NCBI GenBank assembly: GCA_029243025.1
Contig: JAQWSU010000033.1
Span: 124,001-188,000 of the forward strand
Direction of reading: 5' to 3'
DNA length: 64,000 nt
DNA from: Pirellulaceae bacterium
Lineage (GTDB): Bacteria > Planctomycetota > Planctomycetia > Pirellulales > Pirellulaceae
In this document: positions 1 to 9,179 of the stretch, in pieces
How the letters are laid out: every line of letters starts with the position of its first letter
Position numbering within the stretch: the first letter of the stretch is position 1
Notes under the pieces: model-generated
The model's input: only the letters and a program-made list of their open reading frames with translations
Database searches by the model: none
What the model was told of the DNA's origin: nothing
Position numbers and translations under genes: made by a program

Positions 1-1
1 A

Positions 2-952
2 TCCCAACTGCCCACAGGCAGTTTCAAGAGTCGTGGGTTGGCAATGGCCATTTCAATGGCCAAACATTTCGGAATTCAACGAGTTGCTATCCCGACAGCC
101 GGGAACGCAGGTGGGGCCACGGCAGCCTATGCAGCTCGTGCCGGAATAGAAGCCTTCGTTTTCATGCCAGACGACACGCCCGTCGTCAACCAGTATGAAG
201 CTCAAATGGCCGGCGCTCACGTGTACCTCGTCAACGGCCTGATTAACGACTGCGCGCGTATTGTTCGAGAGGGACAATCCGAACTTGAATGGTTCGATCT
301 TTCAACGTTGAAGGAGCCTTATCGTATTGAAGGCAAGAAGACAATGGGATTAGAACTTGCCGAACAATTCGACTGGGACTTGCCGGACGTGATTCTCTAC
401 CCGACAGGTGGCGGGACCGGCTTGATTGGCATGTGGAAGGCCTTCCACGAATTAAAGGAGCTGGGCTGGCTAACCACCCAGCAGATGCCTCGGATGATCT
501 CGGTTCAGTCGGACGGCTGCCAACCAATCGCCACTGCTTTTAACGCGAATCAACGCTTCGCCGAACCCTATCAAAATGCCATGACCTGTGCGAGTGGACT
601 GCGGGTTCCGGTCGCGGTTGGCGACTTCATGATTCTTGATGCAATCCGAGAAAGTGGTGGTCAAGCGATTGCCGTCGACGAGTCTTCTATTACTGCCTGG
701 ACCCACCAAGCCTGCAAGGCGGAAGGCCTATCCATCTGCCCCGAAACGGGAGCATGCATTGGGGCTCTTCAAACACTTATCTCGGCGAAACAGATCAACT
801 CCAACGATCGCGTAGTCGTTTTCAATACGGGAGCCTCTCAGAAATACCTCGAAATCCTCCAAGATCATGCAGGAGAAGTGCCGAGCATCGACTTGAACCG
901 GCCACTCGACTTCGGTATTTTCCATCGTGGTAACAATCCCCGCGTCGATTGA
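2..952 (+). CDS. thrC: Threonine synthase (5' end outside window)
   Basis: This is a PLP-dependent fold-type II enzyme, most likely threonine synthase, which converts O-phosphohomoserine to threonine in the cytoplasm. The reading frame is open from base 2, so the start codon lies upstream and about 317 residues are visible. The first visible residues include PTGSFKSRG, which carries the PLP-binding lysine in its family context. Then follow AGNAGGATAAYAA (substrate/phosphate loop), the TGGGTGLIGMW glycine-rich phosphate-binding loop and a C-terminal TGASQKYLEIL typical of threonine synthases. It ends in TGA. The next gene starts 159 bases downstream. A related threonine ammonia-lyase or cysteate synthase-like enzyme cannot be excluded without the N-terminal part, but the C-terminus favours ThrC. 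Confidence 0.82.
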   Translation, partial: SQLPTGSFKSRGLAMAISMAKHFGIQRVAIPTAGNAGGATAAYAARAGIEAFVFMPDDTPVVNQYEAQMAGAHVYLVNGLINDCARIVREGQSELEWFDLSTLKEPYRIEGKKTMGLELAEQFDWDLPDVILYPTGGGTGLIGMWKAFHELKELGWLTTQQMPRMISVQSDGCQPIATAFNANQRFAEPYQNAMTCASGLRVPVAVGDFMILDAIRESGGQAIAVDESSITAWTHQACKAEGLSICPETGACIGALQTLISAKQINSNDRVVVFNTGASQKYLEILQDHAGEVPSIDLNRPLDFGIFHRGNNPRVD

Positions 953-1111
953 TTTGACTGCAATTTCCCCACAGAAAATCACCCCTTTCGTGTTCAACAC
1001 AAGACGTGGTCGGTTTTCGCAATCCCTTGTCGACTCAATTTAAGGCACAGCCCATAACAACAAGCGTCGTTTCCCCGTAAACATCATTTCGCTCCGGAGC
1101 TCCCCCCAATC

Positions 1112-1912
1112 ATGATGCGTATTAACCAAGCAAAGCAAAAACTGGCCGACGGTTTGCCCACCTTTGGAACGTGGCTGTCACTCGGTGATCTCTATGCCGC
1201 TCGTGTTCTGGCAAGAATGGGATTCGATTGGCTTACCCTCGACCTGGAACATTCTGCCATTGATTGGTCAACGGCCACCTCAATCTTTGGGGCGGTGGCG
1301 GATGCGGGTTGCATTCCGCTCGCCCGCGTTCCCGAAGGTACCCATCATTACATCAAACGGGCACTTGACGCGGGCGCTTGGGGTATTGTCGTGCCGATGG
1401 TCGACACGGTCGAACAGGCTCAGATCGCAATTTCAGCAGCCAAATACCCTCCACAAGGTAATCGCAGCGCGGGCGGTGGCATGCATTCCATGAACTTTAA
1501 TGCGGAGGTGGGTGAGTATTACCGCCAAGCCAATGACCAGATTCTAGTCGTTTTGCAGACAGAGAGTCCTCGGGGTGTCGAAAATGCAGAAGCCATTTAT
1601 TCACTGCCCGGCTGCGACGCCATCTTTATCGGACCCAACGATTTGCGATTCCAGATGCGAGCAGCTGATGGAACTTTTCCGTCGGACGCTGAACATGAAG
1701 ACAAAATTCAACGAGTGATCGAAATCGGCAAGAAAGTCGGAACCGCCACTGGGATTCACGCCATGAGCCCGGAAGACGCCGCCCATCGTGCTGAGCAGGG
1801 AATGCAATTTCTTGCGGTTGGCAGCGACCTTCAGATGTTAACTCTTCGTGCTCAGGAGGTAGTGGGCAAATTGTTTCCAGAAGGCGAGAGCAGCGATCTG
1901 GCGCGTTATTGA
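1112..1912 (+). CDS. HpcH/HpaI family aldolase
   Basis: This 266-residue class II, metal-dependent pyruvate aldolase belongs to the HpcH/HpaI (2-dehydro-3-deoxyglucarate / 4-hydroxy-2-oxoheptanedioate aldolase) family, which cleaves 2-keto-3-deoxy acids to pyruvate and an aldehyde. Visible signatures are the LTLDLEHSAIDW stretch near residue 45 (catalytic His region), R in the 'ARVPEGTHHYIKRALDAGA' segment, LQTESPRGVENA carrying the metal-binding Glu, and IFIGPNDL carrying the metal-binding Asp region. The length is normal for the family. Two Met codons (1112, 1115) are adjacent and either may be the start. It stands alone between threonine synthase and a convergent gene. The exact substrate cannot be read from sequence; a sugar-acid or aromatic-acid breakdown product is likely. 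Confidence 0.85.
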   Translation: MMRINQAKQKLADGLPTFGTWLSLGDLYAARVLARMGFDWLTLDLEHSAIDWSTATSIFGAVADAGCIPLARVPEGTHHYIKRALDAGAWGIVVPMVDTVEQAQIAISAAKYPPQGNRSAGGGMHSMNFNAEVGEYYRQANDQILVVLQTESPRGVENAEAIYSLPGCDAIFIGPNDLRFQMRAADGTFPSDAEHEDKIQRVIEIGKKVGTATGIHAMSPEDAAHRAEQGMQFLAVGSDLQMLTLRAQEVVGKLFPEGESSDLARY

Positions 1913-2007
1913 TGTTCTCCCTCAAAATTGCAACAAGAATCTGCTGCGATGAAGCGAGAACTTCCTGTCGGTGTTGGTAAAGCCCACTTTTTCGCCCGGC
2001 AGGGGCA

Positions 2008-2718
2008 TCAGTCGTTGACACGCCGCTGAACGCCGATCTCTCGCAACAACATCTTCGGCTCGCCCTCAAGATTCACGTTTGGATCCCAACGATTGAGAAA
2101 ACGCCGGTCAATTAGCGAAAGTTTTTCACGAGGGACGGTGATCTCTCGACCGTCATCGAGCCGATGCAGGACCACAGAATCCGGTTGCAACGTTTTCAAT
2201 TCTGCGATTACCGAACTTGTGCCTGTTCGGCTTTTCCACAGTCGCGGTAGTTTTTGCTCTCGACCGTCGAGGGTAGCGAGCGCGGCTTCCCGATCCTTTT
2301 GGTAGAGTGAAACGATCGTTTCAAAGGCGTTGGCTTCATCATAACCCAAGGCAATTAACAAAACGTTGGTCACCTCGGTGATCTGCCGGACTGCCGGACC
2401 AACTGAGGATGATCGAAATTCACTTGCTGATTGAATTAAAGAGAGCACTGTGGGCTTGTAGGTCGAAATGAATTTGCGGTGTTCTTCGGTCCCAACAATC
2501 GCCTGACTTTGCTTTCGTGCCTTCATTTGCATCACTAACTCATCACATCGTTGCAAGATTTCACGAGCGTGACGCAATTCGTTCTCCTGCTGAGTAACCG
2601 TTAACCCCTCCACCATCGTGGTTTCAAGCGTAAGCGTGTTCTCTCCGGCTGACAGTTGAGCAGCAACGACAAAAAGAACAGCAAAAGTTAGGCAAACACG
2701 TTGTAACGCTGTATTCAT
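2008..2718 (-). CDS. Secreted protein with SHD1-like C-terminal domain
   Basis: This 236-residue protein has an N-terminal hydrophobic signal segment (VCLTFAVLFVVAAQLSAG) followed by a mainly helical region of about 120 residues that I do not recognise. The last 60 residues (VVLHRLDDGREITVPREKL, then D-R-R-F-L) match the pattern of the SLA1 homology domain 1 (SHD1) common in planctomycete secreted proteins, in which a short beta-barrel reads 'V.L...DG..I.VP..KLS..D..F'. Its biochemical role is unknown. It is convergent with the aldolase gene, and about 340 bases without a gene lie upstream. The SHD1 assignment comes from a remembered pattern, not a profile search. Confidence 0.6.
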   Translation of the reverse strand: MNTALQRVCLTFAVLFVVAAQLSAGENTLTLETTMVEGLTVTQQENELRHAREILQRCDELVMQMKARKQSQAIVGTEEHRKFISTYKPTVLSLIQSASEFRSSSVGPAVRQITEVTNVLLIALGYDEANAFETIVSLYQKDREAALATLDGREQKLPRLWKSRTGTSSVIAELKTLQPDSVVLHRLDDGREITVPREKLSLIDRRFLNRWDPNVNLEGEPKMLLREIGVQRRVND

Positions 2719-3057
2719 GGAAGATCCCTGACTGTTTTCTAGTCTCGATGAACAAGTAGACTATCAATTTCTGGCGCGAACAGTTCCGCACTTACAGCAG
2801 CTCAAACGAGATTTATTCACTTGCATTCCGTGCAATCGACACAACCAGTACGAACCTATCCATTTATCCTATAGTCCGCACGTCATCCAGGCTAAGCGTA
2901 CCTCAGTAAATCACCAGAAGGATTTTTCCAAGCTGCCAAACCACAAAGTCTTGAAGCGAAATGAGAACGTCCGGATGACTCACGAGAACGAGCCGAAGGA
3001 TCTTGAGAACCGATCATTGCCGGGAGATTTGTCGTGGATCACGACGGGGCAGCCGTT
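2719..3057. other. Intergenic stretch without recognised gene
   Basis: These 339 bases separate the SHD1-like protein gene from the end of the SDR gene, both on the minus strand. It presumably carries the promoter of the SHD1-like gene. I see no convincing open frame, RNA gene, repeat or strong terminator hairpin. Confidence 0.5.
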
Positions 3058-3855
3058 TCACCGAGGGTAGGGATCAGCAAAAGCTCCAAAAGCGCCTAAT
3101 CCACCATCGACTTCCACATCCGTTGCTGTGACAAACGAAGCAGCGTCACTCGATAACCAGAGCACCACGTGGGCCACTTCTGCAGTGGTTCCGATTCGCC
3201 CCAGCGGATGCCGATTCGATAAGGCTTCAGCCCCACCTTGCGACTCAAGCGTCTGACGAACCAAGGGTGTGTCGATGGCTCCCGGAGAAACTGATACAAC
3301 GCGGATTCCGGCTCGAGCGTACTCGACGCCCCACTGGCGGGTCTGCATGATATTTGCAGCCTTAATCGGACCATAGGCGGGAACTCCCCGGGCCGTTCGG
3401 TGCCCTTGCCCACTGGCCAAATTCACGATGACACCCTCTTGTTGAGTTTTCATGTGGGGAAGGACAGCGCGTGCCATTTGCATATACCCGGTCAGATTCA
3501 CATCAACCATTCGCTGCCAAAGTTCATCCGTGTACTCGTCGATGGGACGATAGGAGTCAGCAGGCTGAACCGCAGCGTTGTTAACGAGCACGTCAAGTCC
3601 ACCAAATCGCGAAAGCACCCATTCGACCGCTTGTTCACAGTCTTTTCGACGGGACGTATCTCCCTTTCGAAAGAAGATTCCATCACTCAAATCTTCTCCT
3701 GGCACCAGGTCGAGACAAACCACCCTGGCACCGCTACGGTGAAAAGCCTCCGCTACCCCGCGTCCAATTCCGCTGGCACCGCCGGTAACCAACACGATAC
3801 GGCCAGCATTGTCGTACTGGACCGTGCCTCGCGGTCGAGAATTTCTTTTCGCCAT
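3058..3855 (-). CDS. SDR family NAD(P)-dependent oxidoreductase
   Basis: This 265-residue classical short-chain dehydrogenase carries VLVTGGASGIGRGVA (TGxxxGIG cofactor loop), the VLVNNAAVQ motif (NNAG equivalent), VNLASGQGH with the catalytic Ser, and YGPIKAAN, which is the YxxxK catalytic pair. PGAID follows. It oxidises or reduces a small alcohol/ketone substrate that sequence alone does not identify. It is the last gene of a three-gene minus-strand run (6010 to 3058): a Gfo/Idh oxidoreductase, a sugar isomerase/epimerase, then this gene. That combination is usual for breakdown of sugars, inositols or sugar acids. Seventy bases separate it from the isomerase. Confidence 0.88.
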   Translation of the reverse strand: MAKRNSRPRGTVQYDNAGRIVLVTGGASGIGRGVAEAFHRSGARVVCLDLVPGEDLSDGIFFRKGDTSRRKDCEQAVEWVLSRFGGLDVLVNNAAVQPADSYRPIDEYTDELWQRMVDVNLTGYMQMARAVLPHMKTQQEGVIVNLASGQGHRTARGVPAYGPIKAANIMQTRQWGVEYARAGIRVVSVSPGAIDTPLVRQTLESQGGAEALSNRHPLGRIGTTAEVAHVVLWLSSDAASFVTATDVEVDGGLGAFGAFADPYPR

Positions 3856-3925
3856 GAATGCCCCTTCCTATGCGATCTAGAGCCTCGAGTCAGCATCGAG
3901 CGCCTTCAATATAGCCAATCCAGTT

Positions 3926-4849
3926 TCAGCCGGATTTCGGGACAAAGTTTCGCAGGTAGGTATGGCTTTGCCTTAAAGAGGTCTTCCGAGCTTCCAAAGA
4001 GTGTTCATAGGCTCGATCTTCCACTTCCACACAGACAGGACCGTCATATCCCACATCGGTAAGAACTGAGAAAAATTTCCCCCAATCAACATCGCCCATT
4101 CCGGGTAACTTCGGCACATGATACTCGTTGGGATGGGCAAGGATGCCCACTTGATCGAGGCGGTGACGATCCAAGCGAACATCTTTCGCATGGATATGAA
4201 ATAGGCGGTCAGAAAAATCCCGCATGGGCGCCAGATAATCCATTTGCTGCCAGATCATATGTGATGGATCATAGTTCAAACCAAAGTGTTTGCTGGGTAA
4301 ATCCTCAAACATGCGTTGCCAAATGGTCGGACTTACTGCAAGGTTCTTTCCTCCAGGCCACTCATCGCTGCTGAACAACATCGGACAATTCTCAATTCCC
4401 ACTCGCACCTCAACTTCTCCTGCGAGCTCGATGATCGGCCGCCAAACTTCCAGGAAGCGATTCCAATTGTCATCAACCGACTTGGTCCAATCCCTACCAA
4501 TGAATGAATTCATCCGGTTCAAGCCAAGTTCTGCCGTAAGCCGAATCAATTTCTTGATGTGCTCGATAGCCTGATTCGCCTCAGCAGCGTTGGGCGTCAG
4601 CGGATTCGGATAATATCCCAAGCCGCTTATCGTGACGCCATACTTTTCAGTAAGCGCCGCGACCTGTTCGCGTGTTTCGGATCCATCAGCATCCGCATCG
4701 AGGTGAGTGACCCCCGCATAGCGGCGATCGGATTTTCCATGAGGCCAGCACATTACCTCCACGCAATCAAAACCGATATCCGCCGCGGTTGCAAATACTT
4801 CCTCCAAAGTAAACTCCGGTAAGATTGCTGTGACAAAACCGAGTTTCAT
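3926..4849 (-). CDS. Sugar phosphate isomerase/epimerase (AP endonuclease 2 fold)
   Basis: This 307-residue TIM-barrel protein belongs to the xylose isomerase-like/IolE-IolI/hydroxypyruvate isomerase superfamily. Visible elements are an N-terminal [19 protein letters not shown] strand-helix, [19 protein letters not shown] with a metal-binding Glu, [10 protein letters not shown] with Asp and His, FHIHAKD with the metal-binding His, and PVCVEVEDR near the end with the last Glu. It probably isomerises or epimerises a keto-sugar or inosose. It lies three bases after the Gfo/Idh gene stop, so the two are almost certainly co-transcribed. The exact substrate is unknown. Confidence 0.85.
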   Translation of the reverse strand: MKLGFVTAILPEFTLEEVFATAADIGFDCVEVMCWPHGKSDRRYAGVTHLDADADGSETREQVAALTEKYGVTISGLGYYPNPLTPNAAEANQAIEHIKKLIRLTAELGLNRMNSFIGRDWTKSVDDNWNRFLEVWRPIIELAGEVEVRVGIENCPMLFSSDEWPGGKNLAVSPTIWQRMFEDLPSKHFGLNYDPSHMIWQQMDYLAPMRDFSDRLFHIHAKDVRLDRHRLDQVGILAHPNEYHVPKLPGMGDVDWGKFFSVLTDVGYDGPVCVEVEDRAYEHSLEARKTSLRQSHTYLRNFVPKSG

Positions 4850-4852
4850 CGT

Positions 4853-6010
4853 TTATTCTCCTTGGACTTTGATCCATTTTTGCGTCTGATGACTCTTCAA
4901 GATCGCTTCACACACACGCACCTCCCGATCGCCATCGATAAAGGTCGGATAGCGAGTTGCATCATTGGTTGCCCTGCCCTCAATTGCCGTGTAAAAAGCC
5001 TCAAAACAGTGTTTGAATGAGTCTGCATATCCCTCGTTGTGTCCGCCTGGATAACTAGCAGCCAGCCGGGCAACCGGTCCCAAGAGGGCCGGATCTCGAG
5101 ACAACAATTCATTCGCCTGATCTCGGTGGCCAATCCACAGCTGGTTGGGAAGCTCACTGTTCCAGGCCACTGACCGCGCGGATCCCGCAATTTCGAATCG
5201 CAGGCAATTTTTTCGCCCAGCAGAAACTTGCGAAACGAAAAAGGTCGCTCTAGCACCACCACGGAAACGCAATAGGACCGAGCCATAATCGTCTGTTGTG
5301 ATGGCAACCTGTTCGGCGTTTGCATCCTCTGCCTTGGCAAAAGTTTCCACCTCAGCAGCGGGTCGAAAACGAGCTGGATGCACGGTCTGTAGATCAGCGC
5401 AAACCGAATCGATCTCGGCGGAAGTAATCGAGTAAATCAAGTCAAGCCAATGGGTGCCAATGTCCGCAATGGCGCGAAGATCACCGGCTTCATCTGCTAG
5501 TACTCGCCAGTTGTAATCCGTATTTCGCAGCAACCAATCCTGGACGTAACTCCCCGTGACGTGGAACAATTCACCAAGCTCCCCCTGATGAAATCGTTCT
5601 CGTGCTTCGATGCAAAGCGGGTAAAAGCGAAGGTTATAGTTAACCGCTGTCGCAAGTTGAGGATTCGCGGCTGCTAACTCAACCAATTCCGCCGATTCAC
5701 TCACATTCATCGCAAGCGGCTTTTCACACATCACGTGTTTACCGGCCGTGATCGCAGCAACGACCATTTCATGATGCAAACGATTAGGGGTGACAATATG
5801 AACTGACTTCACGTCACAATCAGTCAGCATATCTTCGAACCGCGAATAGGATTGCCGAATACCTAATCGGTCTGCCGCTTGCCGACCTTTTCCTGGAGTT
5901 GACCCCAGGATACCGACCACCGGCACCCCAATTCTCCTGAGGGATTCGGCATGGACCCCCCCCATAAATCCGGTGCCTACGATTGCCGTGCCAAGCTGGC
6001 TCCTACTCAT
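4853..6010 (-). CDS. Gfo/Idh/MocA family oxidoreductase
   Basis: This 385-residue cytoplasmic NAD(P)-dependent dehydrogenase has a Rossmann start (AIVGTGFMGGVHAESL), the MCEKPLAMN motif with the catalytic-region Lys, the DIGTHWLDLI segment with the conserved His, and a C-terminal GFO_IDH_MocA_C-like domain. The length fits the family. It heads a minus-strand operon with an isomerase/epimerase and an SDR, so a pathway oxidising a sugar, inositol or sugar acid is likely. No signal peptide is seen, in contrast with the Tat-type member at 14545. Confidence 0.88.
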   Translation of the reverse strand: MSRSQLGTAIVGTGFMGGVHAESLRRIGVPVVGILGSTPGKGRQAADRLGIRQSYSRFEDMLTDCDVKSVHIVTPNRLHHEMVVAAITAGKHVMCEKPLAMNVSESAELVELAAANPQLATAVNYNLRFYPLCIEARERFHQGELGELFHVTGSYVQDWLLRNTDYNWRVLADEAGDLRAIADIGTHWLDLIYSITSAEIDSVCADLQTVHPARFRPAAEVETFAKAEDANAEQVAITTDDYGSVLLRFRGGARATFFVSQVSAGRKNCLRFEIAGSARSVAWNSELPNQLWIGHRDQANELLSRDPALLGPVARLAASYPGGHNEGYADSFKHCFEAFYTAIEGRATNDATRYPTFIDGDREVRVCEAILKSHQTQKWIKVQGE

Positions 6011-6075
6011 GGCGATCGACCTCTAACTCTCGTTTCCAACAAGCTTACGAGGTTATCCGAAGCCTTCCAAACGAG

Positions 6076-7458
6076 TTAATGATGGAAAGCCGACCCGGCT
6101 GTTTTCGAGACATGATTGGGCTGTTGGTCAAAGTATTTGATATCCGCTTTCAGATCCGTAATGAGTGACTCAGCCATATCACGGGTGAAACCCTCTTTGC
6201 AAACACAGCGCAGTGCGGCGACGTCTTCTCGATTTTTCGGAAAGGTGTATGCGGGCACAAGCCAGCCACGTTCGCGTAACTTATCGGACATATCGAAGGA
6301 ACTGAAACTTGCTTTGTCATTCGTCGTAAAAGCAAATACAGGAATATCACTTCCATCGGAGATCAAGTCGAACGGGCCCAGTTTGGCAATTTCGCCTGAA
6401 AGGTACAAAGCAACATCTTGACTGGTCTGATGGATACGTCGATAACCTTCGCGTCCGAGTCGCAAGAAGTTGTAATACTGGGCAATCACCTGATTGCCGG
6501 GCCTGGAAAAATTCAAGGCGAAATTCGGGAGATCCCCTCCGAGATAATTACAGTGAAAGACCAACTCCTCCGGTAGGTCCTCTCGGTCCCGCCAAACGAC
6601 CCAACCGACGCCAGGATAGACCAAACCGTATTTGTGGCCTGAAGCATTAATCGATTTAACTCGGGGCAGTCGAAAGTCCCACTCGATATCGGGTTGTAGA
6701 AACGGCGCCACAAACCCTCCACTTGCCCCATCCACGTGCAATGGCACGTCGAGCCCTTTTTCAGCCTGCAGGGTTTCGAGTGCATCGTTGATCGATTTGA
6801 TGTCCTCATAACGACCATCAAAAGTACTACCCATGATTCCAACCACGCCGATGGTATTTTCGTCGATTAGCTTTACTGCTTCTTCAGCAGACAGACAGAA
6901 TCGATTACCTTCCATTGGCACGAAACGCGGTTCAATCTCCCAGTATCGACAAAACTTTTCCCAACAGACTTGCACATTGATGCCCATGACCATGTTCGGG
7001 CGATCAGTCGGTTTACCGGCGGCTTCTTGTCGTTTCCGCCATCTCCATTTCAGCGCCATACCACCTAGCATCGCCGCTTCGCTCGAGCCAATTGTCGAGC
7101 AGCCGGTAACAGTGTCCAAATTGGGGTTATGCCATAACTCGGATATCATCCGAACACAGCGTCTTTCGATCTCCGCCGTTTGGGGATATTCATCCTTATC
7201 GATCATGTTCTTATCGAACGCTTCGGACATCAACGTTTTGGCTTCCGCTTCCATAAACGTGGTCACGAACGTGGCTAGATTCAATCTCGAATTACCATCG
7301 AGAATGAGTTCATCACGAATCAAATCATAAACGACCCGAGGTGGCAAACAGTCGTCCGCGATGGAATCTTTCGGAATCGATTCCGACATTAATCGGGCGC
7401 CATAGGCGGGGATCGAGTATTCAGGAACATTTTCGATACGACTTTTATTAGCTGACAT
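6076..7458 (-). CDS. gadB: Glutamate decarboxylase
   Basis: This PLP-dependent enzyme decarboxylates L-glutamate to GABA, consuming a proton. It is 460 residues from the chosen start, close to the 466 of E. coli GadB. The sequence has the family N-terminus (YGARLMSESIPKDSI), LNLATFVTTFMEAEA, a substrate/PLP segment (TGCSTIGSSEAAMLGGMALK), HVDGASGGF with the PLP-contacting Asp, and the SGHKYG motif with the Schiff-base lysine. I chose the Met at 7458 because a GAAGG sequence precedes it; an in-frame Met at 7500 would add 14 residues without family resemblance. No glutamate/GABA antiporter gene is adjacent, so a role in acid resistance is not demonstrated by context. Confidence 0.92.
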   Translation of the reverse strand: MSANKSRIENVPEYSIPAYGARLMSESIPKDSIADDCLPPRVVYDLIRDELILDGNSRLNLATFVTTFMEAEAKTLMSEAFDKNMIDKDEYPQTAEIERRCVRMISELWHNPNLDTVTGCSTIGSSEAAMLGGMALKWRWRKRQEAAGKPTDRPNMVMGINVQVCWEKFCRYWEIEPRFVPMEGNRFCLSAEEAVKLIDENTIGVVGIMGSTFDGRYEDIKSINDALETLQAEKGLDVPLHVDGASGGFVAPFLQPDIEWDFRLPRVKSINASGHKYGLVYPGVGWVVWRDREDLPEELVFHCNYLGGDLPNFALNFSRPGNQVIAQYYNFLRLGREGYRRIHQTSQDVALYLSGEIAKLGPFDLISDGSDIPVFAFTTNDKASFSSFDMSDKLRERGWLVPAYTFPKNREDVAALRCVCKEGFTRDMAESLITDLKADIKYFDQQPNHVSKTAGSAFHH

Positions 7459-7614
7459 CTTTTGATTGACCTTCGTGAAATTTGCTGCAAAGCGTTCCAA
7501 CTCGCAAACCTTTTCTCGTCGAACAACTCAAGCGCACTTGTTTGACATGGGGATCGATTATTCGCTCGCGAGTTCTCAAATTCAGGAATTCATCGAAATC
7601 TTGGCGTTTCCCAG

Positions 7615-8139
7615 CTAATCCAACCAGCTGGAAAGGATTTCCCGTACTTGCTCCGATTCCAAAGTATCGTGAGCCAGCAGATTATCCGCAATGGCTGCTA
7701 ACGCGGCCCAATGCAAGGTTTGATCAAGAAATCGATAAAGTTCGACCACAACTCCCTCCAAATGGGTTAGTCGTCGCTGTTCATCGCCCAAAATGGCCGC
7801 GGCAGCCTCCCAGGCGACTACCCAATCATTGGACCATTCCGGCACAAATCCCGGATGGAGGGGTTCACCACGATATAACATTTCAGCCACTGGACCGGCC
7901 AAGGCCACACGAATTGAATTTTGACGTATTTCGCTGGATGAAAAGCGATCGCGATGCCAACCAATCTGGGTATCACCGAATCGCTCAGGTCCATCATCCC
8001 AATCGGGGGCAATCGTCACGGAATGGACCTGCGCACCCACATAAGTAGCCAGAAAGGCGTGACCCGCTTCGTGGTAGGCAACAATTTCTGACATTTCGTC
8101 AATCAAGATGCCGGGTTTTGATTTTGGAAAAACTAACAT
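7615..8139 (-). CDS. Stand-alone M41 (FtsH-type) metallopeptidase-like protein
   Basis: This 174-residue protein contains EIVAYHEAGHAFLA, an HEAGH zinc-binding/catalytic motif of the FtsH (M41) peptidase family, near residue 20. A region resembling the M41 helical domain follows (RVALAGPVAEMLYRG; the AGxxAE pattern of FtsH). In FtsH this domain follows a membrane anchor and an AAA+ ATPase; both are absent here. No candidate third zinc ligand is obvious, although Asp residues in the 'PEWSNDW' segment are possible. The role is unknown; an ATP-independent peptidase or an inactive relative are both possible. It lies 32 bases after the MDR reductase gene on the same strand, so co-transcription is likely. 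Confidence 0.7.
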   Translation of the reverse strand: MLVFPKSKPGILIDEMSEIVAYHEAGHAFLATYVGAQVHSVTIAPDWDDGPERFGDTQIGWHRDRFSSSEIRQNSIRVALAGPVAEMLYRGEPLHPGFVPEWSNDWVVAWEAAAAILGDEQRRLTHLEGVVVELYRFLDQTLHWAALAAIADNLLAHDTLESEQVREILSSWLD

Positions 8140-8171
8140 CCAGCCGCAATTCGTTGCCGCAGCACGACTGC

Positions 8172-9179
8172 CTAACTGCCATCGCCAATCTCTAAAACAA
8201 TCTTGCCGAATTGCCGGTTGTCTTTCATTCGATCAAGCGCCTCGTTGACGGCCATCAACGGAAACACTCCATCGACGATCGGTTTAATACTGTTTTCCGA
8301 CGAAAACTCGAGCATGCGCCGAAAGTCATCTGGCGAACCCATTGAACTACCAATCAGATGGAGATGTTTCCAAAAGACTTTGAAAATATCCAATTTCTTC
8401 GGCGGTCCGGTCGTCGCACCATAATTGACAATTCGAGCACCGGGGGCCGCTAAATCCACCAACTGCTGATATCCGTCTCCCCCTGCGCTGTCAATGATTA
8501 AGTCCACCTCACCGATTTCAGCCCGAATCTGATCCGGCCAATCCGTAAGCCGGTAATCAACGCCCATTTTGGCACCGTAGCGAACGGCCCGTTCAATTTT
8601 TGCGACCGACGAGGAAGTCACGACCACTTCAGCGCCCGCAGCCACGGCATATTGCAGGGCAAAAGTTGCCACTCCACCCCCGATACCGGTGATCAGCACT
8701 CGATCACCCGAAGCAATCCTTCCCTGCGAAAAGAGCGCTCGATAAGCAGTGACACCCGCCAGCGGCAACGCCGCGGCCTCGTGCCAGTTCAAATAGTTCG
8801 GCTTCCGATGCAAGTAGCATGCGGGGACTACCACCTGGGTGGCAAACGTCCCATTTTCAGGCATCCCCAAGATATGAAACTTCTCGCTGTGGGCCTCCTG
8901 TTTTTCGCCCCACTCCCATCCGGGATTGATGATCACGGGCTGTCCCACTTCAAACTGACTACCCGCGTCTCCCAAACTGGCAACCACGCCCGCTCCGTCC
9001 GAACCCAACGTCACCGGAGTTCGAATTCCTGGATACATCCCCTGCGTGACCCAGTAGTCACGACGATTGAGTGCAGCGGCCTGCAATTCAACGACCACCT
9101 CACCGCTCTTTGGCTTTAAATCATCAAGTTGTTCAATCTGCAGCGGTTGTTTTAAATCGCTCAGGACGGCGGCTCTCAT
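8172..9179 (-). CDS. MDR-family zinc-type alcohol dehydrogenase / quinone oxidoreductase
   Basis: This 335-residue medium-chain dehydrogenase/reductase has an N-terminal GroES-like part with LQAAALNRRDYWV and TLGSDGAGVV, and a cofactor domain with ITGIGGGVATFALQYA and GAEVVVTSSS. The structural-zinc cysteine cluster is missing and the catalytic Cys of alcohol dehydrogenases is replaced, which points to the zinc-free quinone oxidoreductase/enoyl reductase branch using NADPH. I chose the Met at 9179 because GGAG lies 7 bases before it and the protein then begins MRAAVLSDL, as in the family; a Met at 9278 would add 33 unrelated residues. The substrate is unknown. Confidence 0.85.
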   Translation of the reverse strand: MRAAVLSDLKQPLQIEQLDDLKPKSGEVVVELQAAALNRRDYWVTQGMYPGIRTPVTLGSDGAGVVASLGDAGSQFEVGQPVIINPGWEWGEKQEAHSEKFHILGMPENGTFATQVVVPACYLHRKPNYLNWHEAAALPLAGVTAYRALFSQGRIASGDRVLITGIGGGVATFALQYAVAAGAEVVVTSSSVAKIERAVRYGAKMGVDYRLTDWPDQIRAEIGEVDLIIDSAGGDGYQQLVDLAAPGARIVNYGATTGPPKKLDIFKVFWKHLHLIGSSMGSPDDFRRMLEFSSENSIKPIVDGVFPLMAVNEALDRMKDNRQFGKIVLEIGDGS

